Assembly: GCA_016868875.1 (NCBI GenBank)
Contig: VGFN01000001.1
Coordinates: forward strand, 1 to 64,000
Length of the DNA: 64,000 nt
Direction of reading: 5' to 3'
Origin: Bacteroidota bacterium
Lineage (GTDB): Bacteria; Bacteroidota; Bacteroidia; UBA7662
Shown: positions 44,160 through 52,144 of the stretch, in pieces
Position numbering within the stretch: the stretch's first letter is position 1
Layout of the letters: each line of letters starts with the position of its first letter
Translations under genes and position numbers: made by a program
Notes under the pieces: generated by a model
Databases searched by the model: none
Told to the model about the DNA's origin: nothing
Seen by the model: only the letters and a program-made list of their open reading frames with translations

Positions 44160-45111
44160 ACCCTGCGGAGGAATCCGATTTAATCCCTTTGATAGTCAAT
44201 ATGTATTCGACGGAACCCGTTGTTTGATCTCCGGACAGCCCATCGATCCTGCCACCGAATTACGCCCACTTTTCCCCGATCGTTGGGTCGAAGAACTTGG
44301 CCTTGCCCATCATTTTCTTACCCTCCCCACCGGACAAAAGATCGCCTACCCTAATCTACGTATTCCCGTTCACCAAGATTGTTGGAACGGGGGCATGGAC
44401 GATGTCGCTCGCAAATGTGCCAACCTCATTTTGGTGGGTACCGATACCTTGGGGTGGACCAATACCGAGCGGATTTACCAATGGTTATGTTGGTTGTTTA
44501 TGGGTGTCCTCTACGCCGAAATGCAGGCCGTGAAAAACCAAGATCAAATTCACCCGGCCTGGCAGAATCCCTCTTTTCTAAGCCGTTACCGAATGATCCA
44601 TTTGAGTTTACAAGGTGCCGTTTACCCTGTGGAGTATCTGGGTTATGATCCAGGTTCGGTTTTCATTTTGCAAATGAAATCCAATCCCTGTCCCTTTGAT
44701 TTCAAAACAAGTTCCAATACCCAAAGCGTTTCGTTGCAGGTGGGGGGTTCAGCCATCCTTGCCTCCTTGGGGGATAATGGTGCCCATGTGGCCTTCTTTG
44801 AGGATGAGTTCCTCCCGCTTCGCAAAATACTCCTTGAGCCAGTGCAGGTTGATGAACTTTTTGCGAGAATGTGCTACCGTAACCATTTGTTAAATCCTGT
44901 TTTTGAATACGGCATATCCTTTGCAGACCAAGATGATCCAAGAACCTTGGTTCAAATGAAAATTCCCCCGCAACACGCCAATGAAGAGGCCTTTCAGCCG
45001 TGGTCCGATGCCGAATATGTTCAGGTCCTGGACTTGTACCTACGAAGGCATGGACATAGCCCTTTGCAAAGCTGGCAAGAAAGCGGAAAAATTCTGACCT
45101 TTATCGAGTAG
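44134..45111 (+). CDS. uncharacterised protein with Cys/His motif
   Basis: 325 residues, no signal peptide or membrane span. I do not recognise a named family. The first 85 residues contain TRCLISGQPIDPATELRPLFPDRWVEEL and then LRIPVHQDCWNG, giving Cys30, His80 and Cys83. This arrangement loosely resembles treble-clef/HNH-like proteins in which a CxxCG knuckle precedes an EHVFPKW segment and a C-x2-CN end, but the first knuckle has only one Cys, so it may be a degenerate relative. The rest is alpha/beta with no motif I can name. It overlaps purB by 26 bases, so it is probably translated with it, and overlaps the convergent ribE by 11 bases. Confidence 0.7.
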   Translation: MTAKPSPLEPCGGIRFNPFDSQYVFDGTRCLISGQPIDPATELRPLFPDRWVEELGLAHHFLTLPTGQKIAYPNLRIPVHQDCWNGGMDDVARKCANLILVGTDTLGWTNTERIYQWLCWLFMGVLYAEMQAVKNQDQIHPAWQNPSFLSRYRMIHLSLQGAVYPVEYLGYDPGSVFILQMKSNPCPFDFKTSSNTQSVSLQVGGSAILASLGDNGAHVAFFEDEFLPLRKILLEPVQVDELFARMCYRNHLLNPVFEYGISFADQDDPRTLVQMKIPPQHANEEAFQPWSDAEYVQVLDLYLRRHGHSPLQSWQESGKILTFIE

Positions 45112-45709
45112 CAGGAACCATGTTCATCAAGCTTTGTTGCCTCAGGAAATATTTCCCTAACAAATCAAATTCCAAATTCACACGCTGACCGGCTTGCAAT
45201 TGACCCAGCGTGGTGTGCTGGAACGTATAAGGAATAACGGCAACCGTAAAGAAGTCCGCGCCCAGATTCACCAAGGTCAAAGAAACCCCGTTCACGGTAA
45301 TGGAACCCTTGGGGACCAACAAGCCCGCATGCCGGGTTGGGTACTGAAAAGTGAAAAGCCAACTTCCACCCTCGTCTTGAATGCTCGTACAAAGTCCTGT
45401 ATCGTCCACATGGCCTTGCACCCAATGACCGTCCAAACGATCCCCCATACGCAAACAACGCTCCAAATTCACGGCATCGCCAACCTTCAAATCGCCCAAT
45501 GCTGTCCGTTTCATGGTTTCTTTCACCGCTACCACACGATGCTGTCCTGACCCGCAATGAATTACCGTCAAACAAACTCCGTTGTGAGCAAGGCTTTGAT
45601 CCACTTTGAGCTCATCGCTCAAGGACGATTTCAAGTCCAAAACCACGTTGGTCCCCTCCTCCACCATGGACACCAACAAACCCATGGATTCAACTATACC
45701 CGTAAACAC
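45101..45709 (-). CDS. ribE: riboflavin synthase, alpha chain
   Basis: About 202 residues with the internal duplication expected of this enzyme: two barrel domains, the first with SLAHNGVCLTVI and the second with GSITVNGVSLTLVNL, both carrying the conserved NGVxLT motif. The start chosen is GTG 45709, which gives the family-standard N-terminus MFTGIVE; a TTG at 45715 would add two residues. It converts two lumazines to riboflavin. The sdhB stop codon ends at the base adjacent to the upstream TTG, so ribE follows the succinate dehydrogenase genes with a gap of only 6 bases. It overlaps the convergent gene by 11 bases. Confidence 0.95.
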   Translation of the reverse strand: MFTGIVESMGLLVSMVEEGTNVVLDLKSSLSDELKVDQSLAHNGVCLTVIHCGSGQHRVVAVKETMKRTALGDLKVGDAVNLERCLRMGDRLDGHWVQGHVDDTGLCTSIQDEGGSWLFTFQYPTRHAGLLVPKGSITVNGVSLTLVNLGADFFTVAVIPYTFQHTTLGQLQAGQRVNLEFDLLGKYFLRQQSLMNMVPATR

Positions 45710-45715
45710 CTGCAA

Positions 45716-46504
45716 TCAATCGGAAGTTGCAACGGCAGAAGTTCCCCCTCCGCTCAATTGGGCAGCAAGGTAGGAACGGTTCAAACGAGCAATATTCTCC
45801 ACACTAATCCCTTTGGGACATTCCGCTTCGCAAGCTCCTGTATTGGTGCAATGCCCGAATCCCTCCATGTCCATCGCTTCGACCATGGACAAAACCCGTT
45901 CCCTGTGTTCAGGCTGTCCTTGCGGTAACAAAGCATACTGCGAAACCTTGGCCGAAACAAATAACATTGCCGAAGCATTTTTGCAGGCAGCAACGCAAGC
46001 TCCGCAGCCGATGCAGGCCGCTGACATAAAGGCCTCGTCTGCATCGGTTTTGGGGATGGGAACGGCATTTCCGTCAGGAGCATTTCCAGTATTGACCGTC
46101 ACATAACCACCTGCTTGTTGTATTCGGTCAAAAGCGGATCGGTTAACCGCAAGGTCTTTGAGCACCGGGAAGGCCGCTGCCCTAAAAGGCTCCACGGTGA
46201 TGGTTTCACCGTCTTGAAAATGCCTCATATGCAATTGACAGGTCGTCGTGCCACGCTGCGGACCATGAGCCCTACCGTTGATATACAAGCTGCACATGCC
46301 GCAGATGCCTTCACGGCAATCGTGATCAAAGGCCACCGGCTCCTTGCCCTCACGAATCAATTGTTCGTTAAGCAAATCCATCATTTCCAGAAAGGAGGCA
46401 TGAACCGGAACTGCTGCAAGTTCATACATTTCAAATGCGCCTTTGGCCTGGGACGAAGCTTGACGCCAAACACGGAGTTTTAAGCGAAGACTTTGGTTTT
46501 CCAT
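45716..46504 (-). CDS. sdhB: succinate dehydrogenase iron-sulfur subunit
   Basis: 262 residues. The N-terminal [2Fe-2S] domain has CREGICGMCSLYING plus a later Cys in TTTCQLHM; the C-terminal domain has CIGCGACVAACKN for [4Fe-4S] and GHCTNTGACEAECPKGI for [3Fe-4S]. It carries electrons from SdhA to the quinone site. The length (longer than the E. coli 238) and sequence style match the type B SQR/FRD of Bacteroidota. It is third in the order sdhC, sdhA, sdhB, with 71 bases after sdhA and ribE close behind. Confidence 0.96.
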   Translation of the reverse strand: MENQSLRLKLRVWRQASSQAKGAFEMYELAAVPVHASFLEMMDLLNEQLIREGKEPVAFDHDCREGICGMCSLYINGRAHGPQRGTTTCQLHMRHFQDGETITVEPFRAAAFPVLKDLAVNRSAFDRIQQAGGYVTVNTGNAPDGNAVPIPKTDADEAFMSAACIGCGACVAACKNASAMLFVSAKVSQYALLPQGQPEHRERVLSMVEAMDMEGFGHCTNTGACEAECPKGISVENIARLNRSYLAAQLSGGGTSAVATSD

Positions 46505-46575
46505 CGTTGTTTCTTTAAATCGAACAGAGAGAGATCGTTACCTGTTAAAAAATCTTAGTGAGGTCGCCGAAAGGG

Positions 46576-48513
46576 TTATTTGTACGAGCGTTGCGTCAGG
46601 TGAACCTCTTCGAAATTCAAGGCCTCACGGTGCATCACGGGATCCTTATCGGGGCCATGGTATTCCCAAGCCGATACAAAAGCAAATTCCTCATCATCGC
46701 GCAGGGCCTCTCCTTCAGGAGTCTGGTGTTCCACCCTGAAATGACCCCCGCAAGATTCTTCCCGAGTCAAGGCATCCCAAACCATGAGACGTCCTAACTC
46801 AATAAAGTCTGCCACCCTATGGGCTTTGTCAAGCTCAGGATTGTACGAATTCAAGGAACCGGGGACAAGCACATCGGACCAAAATTCTTGGTGCAAGGAT
46901 TCCAGCAACCCCAAGGCATGCCGTAAACCTTCTGCGGACCTGGCCATCCCGCAGTATTCCCACATGATTTTGCCAAGGGCACGATGAAAGGATTCTGCCG
47001 AACGCTTTCCTTGGATCGCCAACAAGCGATTCTGAAAGTCCAATGCCCTCTGCTCTGCTTCCACAAAGGAAGGGTGATCTACCGAAGGCACCGCATGACG
47101 AATTTCGCTGGAGAGATATGCCCCAATGGTATAAGGTAACACAAAGTAACCATCAGCCAATCCCTGCATCAACGCCGAGGCACCCAGACGGTTCGCCCCA
47201 TGGTCCGAAAAATTAGCTTCCCCTATCGCATACAATCCCGGAATCGTCGTCATGAGTTCGTAATCAACCCATAACCCCCCCATGGTGTAATGCACCGCAG
47301 GATAAATTTTCATGGGCGTTTCGTACGGATTATCCCCGGTAATCTTCTCGTACATCTCAAAAAGGTTCCCGTAGCGGGCCGAAATCGTCGAACGCCCAAG
47401 GCGCCGTATGGCATCTTCAAAATCCAAAAAGACAGCCAATCCGGTGGGGGCAACCCCATGACCGGCATCGCATAACTCTTTGGCTGCCCTGGAGGCGACA
47501 TCTCTGGGCACCAGATTCCCGTAGGCGGGGTATTTCCGCTCCAGGAAATAATCCCTACGATCCTCTCCCAAATCAGAGGCTTTAAGCCTGCCTTCCCGGA
47601 TCGCTTGGGCGTCTTCCACGCGGGATGGTACCCAGACCCTGCCATCGTTTCGCAAGGACTCGGACATCAGGGTCAGCTTGGATTGGTACTCTCCGGCCTG
47701 AGGCAAACATGTTGGGTGAATTTGCGTAAAGCAAGGGTTTCCAAACAAGGCCCCGAGTCGGTGAGCTTTCCACGCCGCGGTAACATTGGAACCCATAGCA
47801 TTGGTGGACAGATAAAACACATTTCCGTATCCACCCGAGGCCAGTACCACGGCATGCGCGGAATGCCTTTCCAATTCACCGGTCACCAGGTTTTTGGCAA
47901 TGATCCCTCTTGCTTTCCCGTCCACCATGACCAACTCGACCATTTCATGGCGAGTGAAGGACTGTACTTGTTTCTTGGAGATTTGGCGGTTCAAGGCGGA
48001 ATAAGCTCCCAAAAGCAATTGTTGGCCTGTTTGACCCCTGGCATAGAATGTGCGGGAAACCTGGGTTCCACCGAAAGAACGGTTATCCAACATTCCGCCG
48101 TAATCTCTTGCAAAGGGTACCCCCTGGGCCACACATTGATCGATAATGGAGGCCGAGACCTCCGCTAGACGGTGTACGTTGGCTTCCCTGGCACGATAAT
48201 CTCCGCCTTTGATGGTGTCGTAGAACAAACGGTACACCGAATCTCCATCGTTCTGGTAGTTCTTGGCCGCATTAATTCCACCCTGGGCTGCAATACTGTG
48301 TGCCCGACGAGGCGAATCTTGAAAACAAAATGTTTTGACTTTATACCCTAGCTCCGCAAGGGAGGCTGCAGCGGACGCGCCTGCAAGGCCGGTGCCCACC
48401 ACAATCACTTCCAATTTGCGTTTGTTGGCCGGAGAAACCAAAGGAACCGTGGAGCGATAATGCTTCCAACGCTCAGCCAATGGCCCTGAAGGTATTTTGG
48501 AATCCAATTTCAT
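46576..48513 (-). CDS. sdhA: succinate dehydrogenase flavoprotein subunit
   Basis: About 645 residues. FAD-binding VVGTGLAGASAAASLAELGYKV, the flavinylation site in RRAHSIAAQGGINAAKNYQNDGDS, the substrate capping region and the C-terminal block RREESCGGHFRVEHQTPEGEALRDD-like TREESCGGHFRVEH are present. Subfamily is fumarate-reductase/SQR type B. The ATG at 48513 (MKLDSKIPSG) is preferred to a TTG two codons upstream. It catalyses succinate oxidation or fumarate reduction; together with icd an oxidative direction is likely but not provable. Confidence 0.96.
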   Translation of the reverse strand: MKLDSKIPSGPLAERWKHYRSTVPLVSPANKRKLEVIVVGTGLAGASAAASLAELGYKVKTFCFQDSPRRAHSIAAQGGINAAKNYQNDGDSVYRLFYDTIKGGDYRAREANVHRLAEVSASIIDQCVAQGVPFARDYGGMLDNRSFGGTQVSRTFYARGQTGQQLLLGAYSALNRQISKKQVQSFTRHEMVELVMVDGKARGIIAKNLVTGELERHSAHAVVLASGGYGNVFYLSTNAMGSNVTAAWKAHRLGALFGNPCFTQIHPTCLPQAGEYQSKLTLMSESLRNDGRVWVPSRVEDAQAIREGRLKASDLGEDRRDYFLERKYPAYGNLVPRDVASRAAKELCDAGHGVAPTGLAVFLDFEDAIRRLGRSTISARYGNLFEMYEKITGDNPYETPMKIYPAVHYTMGGLWVDYELMTTIPGLYAIGEANFSDHGANRLGASALMQGLADGYFVLPYTIGAYLSSEIRHAVPSVDHPSFVEAEQRALDFQNRLLAIQGKRSAESFHRALGKIMWEYCGMARSAEGLRHALGLLESLHQEFWSDVLVPGSLNSYNPELDKAHRVADFIELGRLMVWDALTREESCGGHFRVEHQTPEGEALRDDEEFAFVSAWEYHGPDKDPVMHREALNFEEVHLTQRSYK

Positions 48514-48584
48514 ATCCAAATTGATAAGGTTAACAACAAATAAATTGTTTGATTTCTAATTTTGAATGAGCCGGGTACAGAAGA

Positions 48585-49280
48585 TTAATACCCCAAGCTT
48601 TGAAGGTGCATCACAGCGGGTATCAAGGCAAACAACATAGGGACCAAGATCGCAAACACTGTTCCAACCGTTCGAATGAGCGGCTTATATCGATAATTGC
48701 TCAGTCCCAAGGTGTGAAAGGCGCTTTGAAATCCATGATGCAAATGAAATCCCAAAAAGACCATGCTCAGGATGTAAAATCCCGCATACCAAGCCTGGGC
48801 ATACGCCGCTCTCACTACTTGGTAGGCATTGTGCAGCGGTTCAGGAGCACCTGCATAGGTAATGCTGGGCACAGCGCCAAACTTAAGCTCATACCAAAAT
48901 CCTTTAAGATGCACAATCAAAAAAAGCAAAATGACCGTACCCAAGATTCCCATGTTCCTCGAACTCCACGTCGCAGTTTGCAAGGCGGGCTTTCCTTCAT
49001 AGCCCTGTGGTCTGGCTGCATGGGCTTGGCGACTTAACCAGAGGCTGTAGAGCACATGCAGAATGATAAAGGCAAAATTGAGTTTGGACACCGTTTGGAT
49101 AAGCAAACTATGGCTCATGAAATGGGAATACTCGTTAAAGCGACGGCCCCCATCCCCTGCAAGCAATTGCAAATTCCCGATCAGGTGCACCACCAAGAAG
49201 AGGATAAGGAAGAGCCCCGTAAGGGCCATCATGGTTTTTCGACCATGCGATGAAAGGAGAAAACGACGAATTGGATTCAT
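48585..49280 (-). CDS. sdhC: succinate dehydrogenase cytochrome b subunit (single membrane subunit, type B)
   Basis: About 231 residues from MNPIRRFLLSSHGRKTMMALTGLFL. Five hydrophobic helices with His in or near them (LVVHLIGNL, FIILHVLYSLW, LFLIVHLKGF, FLGFHLHHGF) suggest two b haems held by one five-helix subunit, the type B design of Bacteroidota and epsilonproteobacteria; no separate sdhD gene exists here. ATG 49280 is preferred over the longer reading (49307), which starts in the leader. A TAAATTTG box at 49305-49312 lies just upstream. Confidence 0.95.
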   Translation of the reverse strand: MNPIRRFLLSSHGRKTMMALTGLFLILFLVVHLIGNLQLLAGDGGRRFNEYSHFMSHSLLIQTVSKLNFAFIILHVLYSLWLSRQAHAARPQGYEGKPALQTATWSSRNMGILGTVILLFLIVHLKGFWYELKFGAVPSITYAGAPEPLHNAYQVVRAAYAQAWYAGFYILSMVFLGFHLHHGFQSAFHTLGLSNYRYKPLIRTVGTVFAILVPMLFALIPAVMHLQSLGY

Positions 49281-49304
49281 TCTAAGGGTTTGAAAATCGC
49301 TTCG

Positions 49305-49312
49305 CAAATTTA
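49305..49312 (-). promoter_or_regulatory. candidate -7 promoter box TAAATTTG for sdhCAB-ribE
   Basis: Exact TAnnTTTG match on the minus strand, 24 bases before the sdhC ATG. The nearest upstream TTG lies 26 bases away, slightly outside the usual 17-23 range. Confidence 0.5.
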
Positions 49313-49357
49313 AGCCTAAACCGAGATTGACCTTTGATCAACAAGCTCAATAAACAA

Positions 49358-49386
49358 AAATCCCGACCCTAGGGGGGTCGGGATTT
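49358..49386 (-). terminator. intrinsic terminator after groL
   Basis: A perfect 12-bp stem (AAATCCCGACCC paired with GGGTCGGGATTT) with a 5-base loop, followed on the minus strand by TTTTTGTTTA. It lies 14 bases after the groL stop and insulates the sdh promoter from groESL transcription. Confidence 0.88.
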
Positions 49387-49399
49387 GCTTGAAATAGGA

Positions 49400-51034
49400 T
49401 TACATCATGTCACCCATTCCGCCACCGCCTGGCATAGGCGGCATTTTATCCTTTTCGGGCTCATCGGCAATCACGCATTCCGTAGTGAGCAACATGCCTG
49501 CAATGGAAGTGGCATTTTCCAAAGCAACACGGGCCACCTTGGTGGGGTCAATAACTCCGGCTACCAACAAGTTCTGGAACTTATCCAAGCGGGCATTGTA
49601 TCCGAAATTGCCGGTTCCTTCTTTGACCTTCTGAACAATGATGGATCCATCAACGCCGCCATTGGCCGCAATTTGACGGATAGGTTCCTCCAGAGCGCGT
49701 CGAATGATTTCGGTGCCTGTTTTCTCATCACCATTCTCAGTCACCACCTTCTCAACCGCCTTGATTGCCCTTATGAAAGCAACCCCACCACCGGGAACCA
49801 CACCTTCTTCGACCGCTGCACGGGTCGCATGCAATGCGTCATCGATTCGGTCTTTTTTCTCCTTCATTTCCACTTCGGTTGCAGCACCCACATAGAGAAC
49901 AGCTACACCGCCTGCCAACTTGGCTAAACGTTCCTGCAACTTCTCGCGATCATAGTCGCTTGTTGTGGTTTCAATCTGGGCTTTGATTTGGTTGATTCTC
50001 GCCTTGATATCATCCTTGTTGCCGGCGCCATTGACGACGGTGGTGTTGTCCTTGTCAATGGTGATTTTCTCTGCACGACCCAAATAGGTCAAATCAGCAT
50101 TGTCCAGTTTGTAGCCGCGCTCCTCGGAAATAACCGTACCACCGGTCAAAACAGCGATATCTTCCAGCATGGCCTTGCGGCGATCCCCAAAACCGGGGGC
50201 CTTCACTGCAGCAATTTTCAAGGAGCCGCGGATTTTATTGACCACCAAAGTCGCCAAGGCCTCGCCGTCCACATCTTCCGCAATGATTAACAAAGGCCTG
50301 CCGGTTTGAACGACTTTCTCCAATACAGGAAGAAGTTCTTTCATGGCCGAAATCTTCTTGTCGTAGATTAGGATATAAGGATTTTCCAATTCGGACTCCA
50401 TTTTGTCCGCATTGGTCACGAAATAAGGCGAAACGTAGCCCCGATCGAATTGCATACCTTCCACAACGTCCACATAGGTTTCGGTGGATTTGGCCTCTTC
50501 GACGGTGATTACGCCTTCCTTGGTTACGCGACGCATTGCGTCGGCGATAAGTTTCCCAACCACCGCATCGTTGTTAGCAGAAATGGTGGCGATTTGTTCA
50601 ATTTTCGAAAAATCATCCCCTACTTCCATGCTGAGGGTACGCAGGTTTTTGACGGCAGCAGCGGTTGCCTTGTCCATTCCCCTTTTGAGGTCCATGGGAT
50701 TAGCTCCAGCGGCTACATTTTTGAGACCTGCACGAATCATGGCCTGGGCCAAGACTGTGGCTGTAGTGGTGCCATCACCAGCCTGATCAGCTGTTTTGGA
50801 GGCCACCTCTTTGACCAATTGAGCACCCATGTTTTCAATGGGGTCTTTGAGTTCGATTTCTTTGGCTACTGTAACACCGTCTTTGGTAACATTTGGTGCT
50901 CCAAATTTCTTGTCAATGACGACGTTACGACCTTTAGGGCCTAGTGTTACTTTAACTGCATTTGCCAAGGCGTCCACCCCTCTTTTGAGGGCATCGCGGG
51001 CATCGGTTTCGAAATAAATGAGTTTACTTGCCAT
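49400..51034 (-). CDS. groL: chaperonin GroEL (60 kDa)
   Basis: 544 residues. The N-terminal block with LKRGVDALANAVKVTLGPKGRNVVIDKKFGAPNVTKDGVTVAKEI and the ATP-loop DGTTTATVLAQA, the apical region, and the Gly-Gly-Met tail GGGGMGDMM are intact. Forms the 14-mer folding chamber with GroES. It follows groS by 83 bases, probably on the same transcript, and is followed by a strong terminator. Confidence 0.99.
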   Translation of the reverse strand: MASKLIYFETDARDALKRGVDALANAVKVTLGPKGRNVVIDKKFGAPNVTKDGVTVAKEIELKDPIENMGAQLVKEVASKTADQAGDGTTTATVLAQAMIRAGLKNVAAGANPMDLKRGMDKATAAAVKNLRTLSMEVGDDFSKIEQIATISANNDAVVGKLIADAMRRVTKEGVITVEEAKSTETYVDVVEGMQFDRGYVSPYFVTNADKMESELENPYILIYDKKISAMKELLPVLEKVVQTGRPLLIIAEDVDGEALATLVVNKIRGSLKIAAVKAPGFGDRRKAMLEDIAVLTGGTVISEERGYKLDNADLTYLGRAEKITIDKDNTTVVNGAGNKDDIKARINQIKAQIETTTSDYDREKLQERLAKLAGGVAVLYVGAATEVEMKEKKDRIDDALHATRAAVEEGVVPGGGVAFIRAIKAVEKVVTENGDEKTGTEIIRRALEEPIRQIAANGGVDGSIIVQKVKEGTGNFGYNARLDKFQNLLVAGVIDPTKVARVALENATSIAGMLLTTECVIADEPEKDKMPPMPGGGGMGDMM

Positions 51035-51117
51035 GGTATTGGAAATAGTTTAATTTGATGAATAATGAATAGGAATGAGTTAAGGAAATAATCTACAAGT
51101 CTTGAATTAGCCCTGAA

Positions 51118-51396
51118 TTAACCTAGGATGGCCATGATATCAGACTCTCTCATAATGAGGTAATCCTTGCCGTCAATTTGAACTTCTGTTCCCGAATATT
51201 TCCCGTACAGAATCGTTTGACCGGACTTTACTGTCATAGGTTCGTCTTTCTTCCCTTGCCCTACAGCGACAACCGTGCCGCGCTGTGGTTTTTCCTTGGC
51301 AGTGTCGGGGATGATGATGCCGCCAGCTGTTTTTTCTTCGGCGGGGGTAGGTTCCACAAGAACCCGGTCGGCAATTGGGGTGATTTTGCTTGACAT
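51118..51396 (-). CDS. groS: co-chaperonin GroES (10 kDa)
   Basis: 92 residues. ITPIADRVLVEPTPAEEKTAGGIIIPDTAKEKPQRGTVVAVGQG and the conserved ILYGKYSGTEVQIDGKDYLIMRESDIMAIL end match GroES fully. The mobile loop (EEKTAGGIIIP) that docks on GroEL is intact. The 229 bases upstream hold a sigma-54-like element and three helically phased direct repeats (separate entries); no CIRCE inverted repeat was found. Confidence 0.98.
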   Translation of the reverse strand: MSSKITPIADRVLVEPTPAEEKTAGGIIIPDTAKEKPQRGTVVAVGQGKKDEPMTVKSGQTILYGKYSGTEVQIDGKDYLIMRESDIMAILG

Positions 51397-51433
51397 AAGA
51401 TAAAATTTGATGGTTTAGGTTTGATTAAACATT

Positions 51434-51449
51434 TACAAAGCCCATGCCA
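51434..51449 (-). promoter_or_regulatory. sigma-54-like -24/-12 promoter element upstream of groES
   Basis: Read on the minus strand: TGGCATG, four bases, then TTGTA. The sigma-54 consensus is TGGCAyr-N4-TTGCw; here 15 of 16 positions fit, with only the C of the -12 GC changed to T. The -24 GG and the -12 G are intact and correctly spaced. Transcription would start near 51423, about 27 bases before the groES ATG. This is a sequence match only; a housekeeping promoter cannot be ruled out. Confidence 0.5.
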
Positions 51450-51471
51450 AGCCTCTTATCTAGCCTTGGAC

Positions 51472-51522
51472 ATGACAAAATCGCCATTCATTATGTCAAA
51501 ACAAGCAATTGCTATGACAAAA
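51472..51522. repeat. three direct repeats ATG(A/T)CAAAA with exact 21-base spacing
   Basis: Copies begin at 51472 (ATGACAAAA), 51493 (ATGTCAAAA) and 51514 (ATGACAAAA). The 21-base step is two turns of B-DNA, so all three face the same side of the helix. They lie 23-73 bases upstream of the -24 element, where activator sites of sigma-54 promoters are often found. A palindrome AGCAATTGCT sits at 51504-51513 between copies 2 and 3. Confidence 0.7.
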
Positions 51523-51625
51523 ATGCTGATTCGAGCGGAGCGAAACCCAAGTTGAAAGGCTCAAAACACCAAAACACCTCCCTCAATTCCAAAAGGGGTC
51601 CCAAACCCTGATCAAAATCTTCAGC

Positions 51626-52051
51626 CTACTGCGCCGGGGCAGGTTTGGTTCCTTGGTTGTTTGGAGCCGGTGTGGGTTTAGCCCCCTGATTGTTTGGAGC
51701 TGGGGCGTTTCCCTGACTGGAGGGTGTCGGTGCTGCATTACCCCCCGCAGGGGCCGGTGGGTTGGTCGCTGGGGTTTCCAATACTTTTTCTTCGAGGCGG
51801 GTAGCCGCGCCTTCCTCGGTGGTCTCTGCACGAGGAATCCACAAGTTCACCAACAAAGCCAGGGTCAGTAAGGAAAGGCTAAGAATCCAAGTTCCCTTTT
51901 CCACCACGTCCGATGTCCTTTTGACCCCCATCACTTGGTTAATCGATGAGGAACCTTGGGCCAATCCGCCCCCTTTAGGCTTCTGAACCAAAACCAAAAG
52001 AATCAACAAAAGGCTGACCAATACGATTAGGAGGGTAATAAAAGTGTACAT
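51626..52051 (-). CDS. secG: preprotein translocase subunit SecG with repeat tail
   Basis: 141 residues. Two membrane helices (FITLLIVLVSLLLILLVLVQ and ILSLSLLTLALLVNLWI) flank the SecG loop KPKGGGLAQGSSSINQVMGVKRTSDVVEKGTW. After helix 2 the usual short end is replaced by a ~60-residue Pro/Ala/Asn/Gln-rich tail containing two near-identical 11-residue units (APNNQGAKPTP and APNNQGTKPAP, bases 51635-51700). SecG assists SecYEG export; the tail is likely disordered in the periplasm. It is in the conserved miaB-lptE-secG-groESL neighbourhood. Confidence 0.94.
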   Translation of the reverse strand: MYTFITLLIVLVSLLLILLVLVQKPKGGGLAQGSSSINQVMGVKRTSDVVEKGTWILSLSLLTLALLVNLWIPRAETTEEGAATRLEEKVLETPATNPPAPAGGNAAPTPSSQGNAPAPNNQGAKPTPAPNNQGTKPAPAQ

Positions 52052-52100
52052 AGGGTTAAATCAAGGGCTAAAAGGGTTGGTTACCTGAAATGGCAGGGCG

Positions 52101-52108
52101 CAAAGGTA
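52101..52108 (-). promoter_or_regulatory. candidate -7 promoter box TACCTTTG for secG
   Basis: Exact TAnnTTTG match on the minus strand, 49 bases before the secG ATG and 37 bases after the stop of the preceding gene. No -33 TTG at proper spacing. Confidence 0.4.
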
Positions 52109-52144
52109 AGTTCAAAACAGGTTTAGAGACCATTTTTGGGCCAA

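Noticed and set aside
51397..51625. CIRCE element (TTAGCACTC-N9-GAGTGCTAA) upstream of groES
   Set aside because: No such inverted repeat is present on either strand in this region.
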